Part shown: in pieces, positions 1 to 8,393 of the stretch
Numbering within the stretch: the stretch's first letter is position 1
Layout of the letters: each line of letters starts with the position of its first letter
From: Acidovorax delafieldii
GTDB lineage: Bacteria; Pseudomonadota; Gammaproteobacteria; Burkholderiales; Burkholderiaceae_C
Direction: 5' to 3'
DNA length: 15,912 nucleotides
Assembly: GCA_002327945.1 (NCBI GenBank)
Contig: DCVY01000165.1
Span: 15,517-31,428, forward strand
Position numbers and translations under genes: made by a program
Notes under the pieces: generated by a model
What the model was told of the DNA's origin: nothing
What the model saw: the letters and a program-made list of their open reading frames with translations, nothing else
Database searches by the model: none

Positions 1-858
1 GCTGTGGCCGGCACGGGCAAGGATGGCCGCGTCACCAAGGGCGACGTGCTGGCTGCCGTGGCCGGTGGCGTGCAGTCCACCGCCACTGCCATTCCCACGG
101 GTGTGCCCACCAAGGCACTGCCGCAGGTGGCTGCTCCGGCAGCGGTGAATCTGGGCGACCGCCCCGAGCAGCGCGTGCCCATGAGCCGCCTGCGCGCCCG
201 CGTGGCCGAGCGTCTGCTGCAGTCGCAATCGACCAACGCCATCCTGACCACGTTCAATGAAGTGAACATGGCGCCCGTGATGGATATGCGCAAGAAGTTC
301 CAGGATGCGTTCACCAAGGAACATGGCGTGAAGATCGGCTTCATGAGCTTCTTCGTGAAGGCGGCCGTGCATGCACTCAAGAAGTACCCGGTGCTGAACG
401 CCTCGGTCGATGGCAACGACATCGTCTACCACGGCTATTTCGACATCGGCATTGCCGTGGGTTCACCCCGTGGCCTGGTGGTGCCCATCCTGCGCAACGC
501 CGACCAGATGGGCTTTGCCGACATCGAGAAGAAGATCGCTGAATTCGGCAAAAAGGCCGCCGAAGGCAAGCTGGGTATCGAAGAGATGACCGGTGGCACC
601 TTCTCGATCTCCAACGGCGGCACCTTTGGTTCGATGATGTCCACCCCCATCATCAACCCGCCGCAGTCGGCCATTCTGGGTGTGCACGCCACCAAGGACC
701 GCGCCGTGGTCGAAAACGGCCAGATCGTGGTGCGCCCGATGAACTATCTGGCCATGTCGTATGACCACCGCATCATCGACGGCCGCGAAGCCGTGCTGGG
801 CCTGGTGGCCATGAAGGACGCGCTGGAAGACCCCTCGCGCCTGCTGTTCGACATCTAA
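1..858 (+). CDS. odhB: 2-oxoglutarate dehydrogenase E2 (dihydrolipoyl succinyltransferase), 3' part
   Basis: This is the C-terminal 285 residues of the E2 core of the 2-oxoglutarate dehydrogenase complex, which transfers succinyl from lipoyl to CoA in the cytoplasm. The reading frame is open from base 1, so the true start and the lipoyl domain (roughly 120 residues by comparison with E. coli SucB) lie upstream. The first ~22 residues ([13 protein letters not shown]) match the end of the peripheral subunit-binding domain. An Ala/Pro/Thr linker follows, and the acyltransferase domain runs from about residue 55. The catalytic DHRIIDG motif has its His codon at 766-768 and its Asp codon at 778-780. 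The sequence [14 protein letters not shown] and the ending [12 protein letters not shown] look like succinyl- rather than acetyltransferases. lpdA follows on the same strand after 96 bp. sucA/odhA is expected upstream but is not visible. Confidence 0.95.
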   Translation, partial: AVAGTGKDGRVTKGDVLAAVAGGVQSTATAIPTGVPTKALPQVAAPAAVNLGDRPEQRVPMSRLRARVAERLLQSQSTNAILTTFNEVNMAPVMDMRKKFQDAFTKEHGVKIGFMSFFVKAAVHALKKYPVLNASVDGNDIVYHGYFDIGIAVGSPRGLVVPILRNADQMGFADIEKKIAEFGKKAAEGKLGIEEMTGGTFSISNGGTFGSMMSTPIINPPQSAILGVHATKDRAVVENGQIVVRPMNYLAMSYDHRIIDGREAVLGLVAMKDALEDPSRLLFDI

Positions 859-879
859 GCGCTGAGCGCTGAAAGCATC

Positions 880-928
880 GACCCACCCATGTGGCCTGGC
901 CTGCGCTGGAGCCCGTCGGTGGGTCTTT
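880..928 (+). terminator. Terminator-like hairpin between odhB and lpdA
   Basis: The arms GACCCACC (880-887) and GGTGGGTC (918-925) are perfectly complementary. They enclose a 30-nt loop and are followed by TTTCT. The short T-run makes this a weak intrinsic terminator or attenuator, or an RNA stem that stabilises the odhB end of the message. The palindrome AGCGCTGAGCGCT lies just upstream at 858-870, overlapping the odhB stop codon. Since lpdA must be expressed with odhB, partial read-through is likely. Confidence 0.45.
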
Positions 929-954
929 CTCCAACTGATTGAGTGAGATTTGTC

Positions 955-2382
<1,428 letters not shown>

Positions 2383-2395
2383 TTTTTTGCGTCAA

Positions 2396-2450
2396 ATTGG
2401 CTGCTAGCGCTTGTTTTTAAAGCGCTGGCAGCTATTTATTTTATAGCTGC
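2396..2450 (+). repeat. Intergenic inverted repeat with two alternative hairpins
   Basis: Hairpin 1 pairs GCTGCTAGCGCTT (2400-2412) with AAGCGCTGGCAGC (2420-2432), a 13-bp stem with one G-T pair and a 7-nt loop. Hairpin 2 pairs GCAGCTAT (2428-2435) with ATAGCTGC (2443-2450), a perfect 8-bp stem with a 7-nt loop. GCAGC at 2428-2432 is used by both, so only one can form at a time. The AT-rich stretch after hairpin 1 (TATTTATTTTAT) makes it a plausible lpdA terminator. From memory, elements with the core CTGCTAGCGCTT are dispersed between genes in Comamonadaceae, but I cannot count copies here. It is the only copy I see in this window. Confidence 0.7.
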
Positions 2451-2472
2451 ATGGTTTCAGGGCATTGTCAAC

Positions 2473-3570
2473 GTGACCGTCAAACAGACCTATCTCAAAG
2501 AACTTGCCGCCAAGGGTTTTCAGAGTGATCCGGCGCAGCTGCGTGCGGTGGATGCCTTGCAGCGCTGCGCCAGTGACTGGGCAGTGTACAAATCGCGCCG
2601 CTCCAACGCCCTCAAGAAGATCATCAACCGCCCCGATGTTCCACGCGGCGTGTACATGTATGGCGGGGTGGGGCGTGGCAAAAGCTTTCTCATGGATTGC
2701 TTCTTCAATGCCGTTCCGCTCAAGCGCAAGGTGCGTCTGCATTTTCACGAGTTCATGCGCGAGGTGCACCGGGAGCTGGCGGCCCTGCAAGGCACGGCCA
2801 ACCCGCTGGATATTTTGGGTGAACGCATCGCCAAGCGCTACAAGCTGATCTGCTTTGACGAATTCCATGTGGCCGACATCACCGATGCGATGATCCTGCA
2901 CCGCCTGCTGGCGGCGCTGTTTGACAACGGGGTGGGGTTTGTCACCACCTCCAACTTCGAGCCCGATGGGCTCTACCCCGATGGCTTGCACCGCGACCGC
3001 ATCCTGCCGGCCATCGCGCTGCTGAACGAAAAGCTCGAGGTGGTGAACGTGGACAATGGCACCGACTACCGCCGCCGCACGCTGGAGCAGGTGAAGCTCT
3101 ACCACACGCCCCTGGGGGCCGAGGCCGACGCTGAAATGAACACGGCCTTCGACCAGCTGGCCGAGGTGCATGACGAAGACCCGGTGCTGCACATCGAGGC
3201 CCGCGAGATCCGGGCGCGGCGCAAGGCCGGTGGTGTGGTGTGGTTTGACTTCAGAACGCTGTGCGGTGGCCCCCGGTCGCAAAATGATTACCTGGAGATC
3301 GCCACGCAATTTCACACCGTTTTGCTGTCGGATGTGCCCTATATGCCTGTCAACATGGCCTCACCGGCGCGGCGCTTCACCTGGCTGGTGGATGTGCTGT
3401 ATGACCGGCGGGTAAAGCTCATCTTGTCGGCCGCCGTGCCGCCAGAGCAACTCTACACCGAAGGCCCCCTGGCACACGAGTTTCCGCGCACGGTGTCCCG
3501 GCTGCACGAGATGCAGTCCAAGGAGTTTCTTGCGCTCGATCGCCGCACTGTTGATACGGGACTGACGTAA
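2473..3570 (+). CDS. zapE: Cell division protein ZapE (AFG1-like P-loop ATPase)
   Basis: This AFG1/LACE1-family AAA-type ATPase has 365 residues, close to the E. coli ZapE length. In E. coli, ZapE associates with FtsZ and is needed for division under some stress conditions, acting at the inner face of the membrane. Walker A is GGVGRGKS at residues 64-71. Walker B is LICFDE at 125-130, followed by FHVADITDA. The sensor-like FVTTSN is at 156-161. The chosen start is GTG at 2473, which has AGGG at 2459-2462 upstream with a 10-nt gap; family members begin about here (TVKQTYLKELAAKGF). It lies 90 bp after lpdA behind the two-hairpin repeat, and its TAA directly abuts the next ATG. No key residue is missing. 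Confidence 0.95.
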   Translation: MTVKQTYLKELAAKGFQSDPAQLRAVDALQRCASDWAVYKSRRSNALKKIINRPDVPRGVYMYGGVGRGKSFLMDCFFNAVPLKRKVRLHFHEFMREVHRELAALQGTANPLDILGERIAKRYKLICFDEFHVADITDAMILHRLLAALFDNGVGFVTTSNFEPDGLYPDGLHRDRILPAIALLNEKLEVVNVDNGTDYRRRTLEQVKLYHTPLGAEADAEMNTAFDQLAEVHDEDPVLHIEAREIRARRKAGGVVWFDFRTLCGGPRSQNDYLEIATQFHTVLLSDVPYMPVNMASPARRFTWLVDVLYDRRVKLILSAAVPPEQLYTEGPLAHEFPRTVSRLHEMQSKEFLALDRRTVDTGLT

Positions 3571-4260
3571 ATGAAAAACGTTTGGGCAGTTTGGGGCCTT
3601 GTAAGCGTGATCGCCGGGCCTGCGCTGGCGCAATCGGCAGCATCTGCGCCGCCAGAGAACCACCACAGTGCCGCGCAGGTAGAGCGGCAGGCCGAACGCG
3701 AACGCATTCACCAGGAGCGGCAGGCTGTCGCGGCCACGCGAGCGCGAGACGAAACCGCGTGCTATCGCCGGTTTGCGGTGGAAGACTGCCTGCGGCACGT
3801 GCGGAACCTGGCGCGCAATGCACAGCGGCAACTGCGCGCACGCGAGTTGCAGCTCAATGACGCAGAGCGCAAGGAAAAGGCTGCAGAGCGCTTGCGTTCG
3901 ATGGAAGAAAAGCAGCAGATCGTTCCGGACCGCTCGCAGCCCCAGGGGGCGGCACGGGGTGCGGTGCGTCCGGCTCCCGCCAGCGTGGAGGGCTTGCGCA
4001 CCCGGCATCAACAAGAGGCGCAGCAGCGGGCTGAGCGGCAGCGCGCCCGCCAGCAGTCGAGTGCTGAAAAACAGGCGCAGCACGCCAAGGAAAGCACTGA
4101 ACGGGCGGCTGCAGCGCGTGCCCGCCATGCGGAAAACGTGAAATCGGCGCAGGAGCGGCGGGAGCGGTTGCAGAAAGCGCAGGCCGAATCTGCGGCCGCA
4201 GGGCGCCAGCCGGCTGCGCCATTGCCCGCTTCGTCAGTGCGCCCGACCGTTCAACCCTGA
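3571..4260 (+). CDS. Secreted Arg/Gln-rich coiled-coil protein of unknown function
   Basis: This 229-residue protein has no assigned function that I know. Residues 1-20 look like a Sec signal peptide (MKNVWAVWGLVSVIAGPALA) with a likely cut before QSAAS, so the mature protein should be periplasmic. From about residue 35 to 205 it is rich in Arg, Gln, Glu and Ala with long helical, coiled-coil character (for example ERERIHQERQ and AERQRARQQS). The only two cysteines, C64 and C73 in the segment CYRRFAVEDC, could form a disulfide. I recall similar 'CYxRFAVxDC' hypothetical proteins in other Burkholderiales, which suggests the segment is the conserved core. The ATG starts immediately after the zapE TAA, with no convincing ribosome site, so translation is probably coupled to zapE. 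A role in the envelope at division is inference from position only. Confidence 0.8.
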   Translation: MKNVWAVWGLVSVIAGPALAQSAASAPPENHHSAAQVERQAERERIHQERQAVAATRARDETACYRRFAVEDCLRHVRNLARNAQRQLRARELQLNDAERKEKAAERLRSMEEKQQIVPDRSQPQGAARGAVRPAPASVEGLRTRHQQEAQQRAERQRARQQSSAEKQAQHAKESTERAAAARARHAENVKSAQERRERLQKAQAESAAAGRQPAAPLPASSVRPTVQP

Positions 4261-4268
4261 ACTTCAGG
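4256..4268. repeat. Palindrome holding the stop codons of two convergent genes
   Basis: CCTGAACTTCAGG is a perfect 13-bp palindrome around base 4262. It contains the TGA of the coiled-coil gene (4258-4260, plus) and the TGA of the phosphatase gene (4264-4266, minus). With only one central base it cannot form a normal terminator loop. I see no T-tract on either side. Confidence 0.6.
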
Positions 4269-5070
4269 ATCTTCCCGTGGACAGCGGGAGCAGCCGCCCG
4301 ATCTTCTTCTCCTCGGCCAGGGCTTCGATCTTCACGACCACCAGCGACAGGTTGTCGCCACCGCCGCGTGCGCGCGAGCGTGCCTTGTCGATCAGGAATT
4401 CGGTGGCTTCGCGTGGCGACAGTGAATCCACGACCGAGGCCAGCTCGGTGGGCGAAAAGTAGTGCCACACGCCATCGCTGCAGGCCAGCAACACATCGCC
4501 CGGCTGCAAGTGCTGGATGGTGTGGGTGGTGATGGGCGGGTCGCTGTCGGCGCCCAGGCAGCCCACCAGAATGTTGGAGTGCGGGTGGATGTTGGCCTCG
4601 GCCTCGGTCAGCTCGCCGCGATCCACCAAAGCCTGAACGTATGAATGGTCGCTGGTGCGAAAGGTCAGCCTGGCACCCTCGAAGTGGTAGATGCGCGAAT
4701 CGCCCGCATGGACCCAGTGGCAGTCACCGCGCGGGTTGATCAAAAACGCTGCGATGGTGCTGTGGGGTTCCTGTTCCGACGAAATGGCCGTGAGGCGGAT
4801 GACGATGTGCGCCTCTTGCACCATGTTCTTGAGCATCGCGGCCGGGTCGTCAGTCTCCGGCGAGTAGCGCTCGAACAACTGGCGGGCCGTCATCATCACC
4901 TGGTCTGACGCCTTGCGCCCGCCACTGCGGCCACCCATGCCATCGGCCACCACGCCCAGCACGCACCCGTTAAAGCGTTCGTGTGAGATCAGGGCCACCT
5001 GGTCCTGCTGGTATTCGCGGTCACCCTTGTGGATGCCCGTCGAGGCGATAAGGCGGAACGCTTTGATCAT
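4264..5070 (-). CDS. PP2C-family protein serine/threonine phosphatase
   Basis: This 268-residue PPM/PP2C-type phosphatase is cytosolic, metal-dependent and removes phosphate from Ser/Thr on proteins. Motifs appear in the usual order: GDREYQQDQ at 16-24 (metal Asp D23), VADGMGG at 41-47 (D43), HAGDSRIY at 121-128, SDGVW at 198-202 (D199), and GDNLSLVVV from 238 (D239). The first motif reads QQD where many relatives have NED or NQD. No signal peptide or membrane segment is visible, and it is a lone catalytic domain. I chose the ATG at 5070 because homology begins there (MIKAFRLIASTGIHKGDR). The upstream extension to 5574 is Arg/Pro-rich and crosses the start of the helicase gene. No clear ribosome site precedes it. 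No Ser/Thr kinase gene is visible, so the partner and substrate are unknown. Stp1- or PrpC-like is the closest general label. Confidence 0.92.
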   Translation of the reverse strand: MIKAFRLIASTGIHKGDREYQQDQVALISHERFNGCVLGVVADGMGGRSGGRKASDQVMMTARQLFERYSPETDDPAAMLKNMVQEAHIVIRLTAISSEQEPHSTIAAFLINPRGDCHWVHAGDSRIYHFEGARLTFRTSDHSYVQALVDRGELTEAEANIHPHSNILVGCLGADSDPPITTHTIQHLQPGDVLLACSDGVWHYFSPTELASVVDSLSPREATEFLIDKARSRARGGGDNLSLVVVKIEALAEEKKIGRLLPLSTGRS

Positions 5071-5378
5071 GCTGGTGATTGTGGGGGCCGGCGTCGCAAA
5101 TACCCATCGGGGATGGGGCTGAGAGCGCGTATTATCCGCTTGCGTGTGGCATTTTTGCCATGTCTGTGAGCGCACGGCGCCGCCAAGGTCTTGAAATCGA
5201 ATCACCCCCCCATTGCTGCGCCAGCCACGCCAGCCGATCGATCTGCGCGCATCGCCCATGCCGATCCGCGTGCCCGCATGAGCCCCGGCCCACTGATGGC
5301 GACGCCCGACGGTTTTCCGGTTGGACCACCGAAGAAGCGCCGCCTGGGGCGAACGCTGCAGCCCCAAGATTCCGCGTG
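5071..5378. other. 308-bp divergent intergenic region
   Basis: This gap lies between the divergent starts of the phosphatase (minus) and the helicase (plus) and should hold both promoters. The part nearest the phosphatase has the more AT-rich stretch (5129-5160), including the inverted repeat TGGCA (5147-5151) / TGCCA (5156-5160) with a 4-nt loop. The helicase-proximal half is GC-rich with no obvious promoter. It contains a small open frame, described separately, that ends on the helicase start codon. Confidence 0.6.
5131..5136 (-). promoter_or_regulatory. Candidate -10 element of the PP2C phosphatase gene
   Basis: Read on the minus strand this is GATAAT, five of six matches to TATAAT. It would place a transcription start near 5124 and give a leader of about 54 nt. 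No good -35 hexamer lies 16-18 bp upstream, and the TGGCA/TGCCA inverted repeat occupies that area. It could therefore need an activator or be spurious. Confidence 0.3.
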
Positions 5379-5379
5379 A
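5278..5379 (+). CDS. Possible 33-residue leader peptide before the helicase gene (doubtful)
   Basis: A small ATG-started frame (MSPGPLMATPDGFP...) ends with TGA at 5377-5379. That TGA shares its A with the helicase ATG at 5379-5381, giving TGATG. A TTG at 5191 would extend it to 62 residues. The TGATG arrangement is typical of translational coupling, and the helicase start itself has no strong ribosome site, which is why I list it. The peptide is Pro/Arg-rich, matches nothing I recognise, and open frames are frequent by chance at this GC content. Confidence 0.2.
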   Translation: MSPGPLMATPDGFPVGPPKKRRLGRTLQPQDSA

Positions 5380-7436
5380 TGAGCCTGGTGGAAGCCGTGC
5401 ATGCGGCATTTGGGCCAGGCGGGGTGCTATCGCGAATGCAGGCGCATTACCGCGCGCGCGAAGGGCAGATATGCATGGCCGATGCGGTTGCCCGGACCAT
5501 GGAGCGGGGTGGCGCCCTGGTGGTGGAGGCAGGCACTGGCGTTGGCAAGACCTTCGCCTATCTGGTCCCGGCATTGCTCAGCGGCGAGCGGGTGTTGCTT
5601 TCCACGGCCACCAAGGCCTTGCAGGACCAGCTTTTTGCACGCGATCTCCCCCAGCTGGTTTCTGCCCTGGCCTTGCCGGTGCGCACGGCCCTGCTCAAGG
5701 GGCGGGGCAGTTATCTGTGTTTGCACCGGATGGAACAGGCACGCCAGGATGCCGCACTGCAGGATCGCAACGTGCAGCGCGTGCTGGCGAAGGTCGAGGT
5801 CTGGTCGCATGGCACGCGCTCGGGCGATCTGGCGGAGCTGTCGGGTCTGGATGAGCGCTCACCCGTCATTGCGCTGATCACGTCCACCCGCGAAAACTGC
5901 CTGGGCACCGCGTGCCCCCGCTTTCGCCAGTGCCATGTCAACATCGCCCGGCGTGAAGCGCTGGCCGCCGATGTGGTGGTCATCAACCACCATTTGTTCT
6001 TTGCCGATGTGGCCGTGCGGGAGTCGGGCATGGCCGAGTTGCTGCCGACCGTGCGGGTTGTGGTGTTTGACGAAGCGCACCAGATCAATGAAATCGGGGT
6101 GCAGTTTTTGGGCATGCAGCTGTCCACGGGGCAGTTGCTGGATTTTTCCCGTGACCTTCTGGCTGCGGGCTGGCTGCATGTTCGCGGCCTTGCGGACTGG
6201 AGCACCCTGGCGGGTCGCATCGCCCAGGCGGCTGCCGATTTGCGGATGGCCGCAGGACCGGGTGCGCCCGGCACCAAGCTGCGCTGGATGGGCGAGGTGC
6301 CCGAAGCTGTTGCGCCGCAAGGCTGGCATGAGGCCCTTGGGCGGGTGTCACTGGCTTGCGCGCAAGCCCTGGAGGCGCTGGACCCGTTCAGCGAGACATC
6401 CCCTGACTTCATGCGCCTGTACGAGCGTGGCTCCGAGATCTTGGCGCGCCTGGGGCGATTTGCAGCGCCCTGCAGTCCGGACGCCGTACGCTGGGTGGAT
6501 GTGGGGGGGCAACTGCGGCTGGTGGAGTCGCCGCTCGATATTGCACAGGCCATGCAAACCCGCTTGCTTGCGGCTCCTGCCGAAACCGAAGAATGGGGCG
6601 GTGAGGGTGGCGAGTGGCCTGCGCCGCAGCAGCACGCAGGGCGGGCCTGGATATTCACGTCCGCCACCCTGGGCGACGATGCCGGACTGACTTGGTTCAC
6701 CGAGCGCTGCGGCCTGCAGGATGCCGAAATCTTGCGTGTGGAAAGCCCGTTCGACTATGCGTCGCAGGCCGCGTTGTATGTGCCCCGGCACTTTCCAAAA
6801 CCCTCCGATCCCGCCCACAGCATCGCAGTGGCCCAGTGGGCTGGAGCGGCCGCAGACCGTCTGGGTGGGCGCACGCTGGTTCTGACCACCACACTCAAGG
6901 CCCTGCGCGTTATTGGCGAAGCATTGCAAGCCCGTTTCAACAGCCCGGATGGGCTGGAGGTGCTGGTGCAGGGAGACTGGCCCAAGCGCCACATCATGGA
7001 GCGTTTTCGCGAGGGGGCATCGTGCGGGGGGCGCGGCTGCGTGCTGGTAGCGTCGGCCTCATTCTGGGAGGGCTTTGATGTGCCTGGCGATGCCTTGCAG
7101 CTGGTCATCATCGACAAACTGCCATTTCCACCCCCCGACGACCCCCTGGTGGAGGCGCGCTCCCAGCGCATCGAGGCCGCCGGTGGGCGCCCGTTTCAGA
7201 GGCTTGCGGTGCCCGAGGCGGCTGTTGCGCTCAAGCAAGGGGCGGGGCGGCTGATCCGGCGGGAATCAGACCGGGGCATCCTGGTGGTGTGCGACACCCG
7301 GCTGGTCACCATGGGCTACGGCAAACGGCTGGTGCGCGCGTTGCCGCCCATGCGCATGCTTGAAAGCCCTGAGGAGTTCGAGGCCGTGCGGGATGCGCTT
7401 ACCAGAACTTCCACCACGGATTGGACTTGGTCTTGA
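5379..7436 (+). CDS. ATP-dependent iron-sulfur DNA helicase, DinG/YoaA family
   Basis: This is a 685-residue superfamily 2 helicase of the XPD/DinG group. These unwind DNA 5' to 3' and act in repair and in resolving replication blocks. Walker A GTGVGKT is at residues 52-58 and the DEAH box at 231-234. Four cysteines for a 4Fe-4S cluster sit between them: C114 (GSYLC), C174 (ENC), C179 (TAC) and C185 (QC). The C-terminal motor has ASASFWEGFD at 558-567 and the arginine-finger motif QGAGRLIRR at 620-628. Size lies between E. coli YoaA and DinG. I chose the ATG at 5379 because family similarity begins at MSLVEAVHAAFGPGG. The open frame continues upstream (ATG at 5160, TTG at 5079), but that part is Cys/His/Arg-rich and unlike a helicase N-terminus. 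The last 38 bp overlap bamD on the other strand. Confidence 0.93.
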   Translation: MSLVEAVHAAFGPGGVLSRMQAHYRAREGQICMADAVARTMERGGALVVEAGTGVGKTFAYLVPALLSGERVLLSTATKALQDQLFARDLPQLVSALALPVRTALLKGRGSYLCLHRMEQARQDAALQDRNVQRVLAKVEVWSHGTRSGDLAELSGLDERSPVIALITSTRENCLGTACPRFRQCHVNIARREALAADVVVINHHLFFADVAVRESGMAELLPTVRVVVFDEAHQINEIGVQFLGMQLSTGQLLDFSRDLLAAGWLHVRGLADWSTLAGRIAQAAADLRMAAGPGAPGTKLRWMGEVPEAVAPQGWHEALGRVSLACAQALEALDPFSETSPDFMRLYERGSEILARLGRFAAPCSPDAVRWVDVGGQLRLVESPLDIAQAMQTRLLAAPAETEEWGGEGGEWPAPQQHAGRAWIFTSATLGDDAGLTWFTERCGLQDAEILRVESPFDYASQAALYVPRHFPKPSDPAHSIAVAQWAGAAADRLGGRTLVLTTTLKALRVIGEALQARFNSPDGLEVLVQGDWPKRHIMERFREGASCGGRGCVLVASASFWEGFDVPGDALQLVIIDKLPFPPPDDPLVEARSQRIEAAGGRPFQRLAVPEAAVALKQGAGRLIRRESDRGILVVCDTRLVTMGYGKRLVRALPPMRMLESPEEFEAVRDALTRTSTTDWTWS

Positions 7437-8196
7437 CATTGCCTGTGGCGTAAACGCCCTGGGGGTAAGAGGCTTGCATGACCCGGCGGGCATCGTCCCG
7501 CAGCTGGGTCATTCCCAGGGCGTCGTAGGACTGAATCAGGATGTACAGGGCTTCTTCGAGTGCGGGAACGCCCTGGTAGTCGGCCAGTGCCGCCTGGGCG
7601 CGGCCAATGGCCGCCACATAGGCACCGCGCTGGTAGTAATAGCGGGCGACATGCACTTCATACTGGGCCAGCGAGTTGACGATGTAGGTCATGCGCTGGC
7701 GAGCGTCTTTGGCATAGCGCGAATCAGGGAACCGCGTTGCCAGTTCGCTGAACGACTCGAACGAGTCCTTGGCGGCTTTCTGGTCGCGTTCGGACAGATC
7801 CTGTTGCGCTATCCACGAGAAAAGGCCCAGGTTGTCGTTAAAGTTGACCAGACCTTTGAGGTACAGCGCGTAATCCAGCGCGGGACTGGCCGGGTGCAGC
7901 TTCATGAACCGGTCGAGCGTGGCGATGGCCTGCGCCTTTTCGCCAGCCTTGTATTGCGCATAGGCTTTGTCCAGTTGCGCCTGCTGGGCCAGTGGCGTAC
8001 CCGCTGCGCGGCCTTCCAGCTTCTCGAACAAAGGCACTGCCTTGTCGAAAGCGCCGCTGTCCAGCTCGTCCTTGGCTTCCGAGTAGATGCGGTTGGGGCT
8101 CCAGCCCGCTGTCTTGTCTTCCGGAGTGCTGGAGCAGCCCGCGAGCAGGCCGGCGGTCAGCAGGGCAGTGATAAAAGGCAGGGAGGCACGCAGCAT
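7399..8196 (-). CDS. bamD: Outer membrane protein assembly factor BamD (lipoprotein)
   Basis: This 265-residue lipoprotein belongs to the BAM complex, which inserts beta-barrel proteins into the outer membrane. The signal peptide ends in the lipobox LLAGC with lipidated Cys21, followed by SSTPED, so it should be anchored on the periplasmic face of the outer membrane. The rest is helical TPR-type repeats, for example PNRIYSEAKDELDSGAFDKA, LDKAYAQYKAGEKAQA and RYYYQRGAYVAA. The spacing and the RFPDSRYAKDARQRM segment fit BamD (formerly ComL/YfiO), and the length is near the E. coli protein's. The ATG at 8196 begins directly at the signal peptide; the upstream ribosome site is weak (GAAAG). The gene is divergent from dnaE and its last codons overlap the helicase gene. 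Confidence 0.96.
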   Translation of the reverse strand: MLRASLPFITALLTAGLLAGCSSTPEDKTAGWSPNRIYSEAKDELDSGAFDKAVPLFEKLEGRAAGTPLAQQAQLDKAYAQYKAGEKAQAIATLDRFMKLHPASPALDYALYLKGLVNFNDNLGLFSWIAQQDLSERDQKAAKDSFESFSELATRFPDSRYAKDARQRMTYIVNSLAQYEVHVARYYYQRGAYVAAIGRAQAALADYQGVPALEEALYILIQSYDALGMTQLRDDARRVMQASYPQGVYATGNVKTKSNPWWKFW

Positions 8197-8256
8197 TGCA
8201 GGCAGCTTTCAGGCAAAAGGTGAACGTGTGTCCGGGCAAGGGCGACATCGACGGCT

Positions 8257-8322
8257 GCACCGACCGGGTGCGGCTTGGCCTGCGGCAGAACCTTGACCGA
8301 CGCTGGCATTGTACCGACCGGG
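8257..8322. repeat. Direct repeat and small hairpin in the bamD-dnaE gap
   Basis: ACCGACCGGG occurs twice in the same orientation, at 8259-8268 and 8313-8322, 54 bp apart. The first copy lies inside a hairpin, GCACC (8257-8261) / GGTGC (8267-8271). The second abuts a minus-strand TACAAT. It may be an operator or leader structure for bamD, or chance in GC-rich DNA. Confidence 0.3.
8308..8313 (-). promoter_or_regulatory. Candidate -10 element of bamD
   Basis: The minus strand reads TACAAT here, five of six matches to consensus. It would place transcription start near 8301 with a leader of about 100 nt. No good -35 is visible at the normal spacing, and nothing resembling a sigma-E promoter is seen. 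Confidence 0.3.
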
Positions 8323-8381
8323 GCTGTCTTGCCTGGCGGGCTTGAATTGGCCATTTCGGGCGTTGGGCCAGGTGGGCTTCC

Positions 8382-8387
8382 TACAAT
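8382..8387 (+). promoter_or_regulatory. dnaE: Candidate -10 element of dnaE, almost touching the start codon
   Basis: TACAAT ends only 6 bp before the dnaE ATG (8394). Transcription would therefore begin at or next to the A of the start codon and the message would have no leader. The bases between (ACGGCC) contain no ribosome site, which agrees with this. A clear -35 hexamer is not seen at 16-18 bp. Confidence 0.45.
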
Positions 8388-8393
8388 ACGGCC

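Noticed and set aside
5079..5378. A possible 100-residue N-terminal extension of the helicase starting at TTG 5079 or ATG 5160.
   Set aside because: The translated stretch is rich in Cys, His, Arg and Pro and unlike DinG/YoaA N-termini, while family similarity begins exactly at the ATG at 5379.
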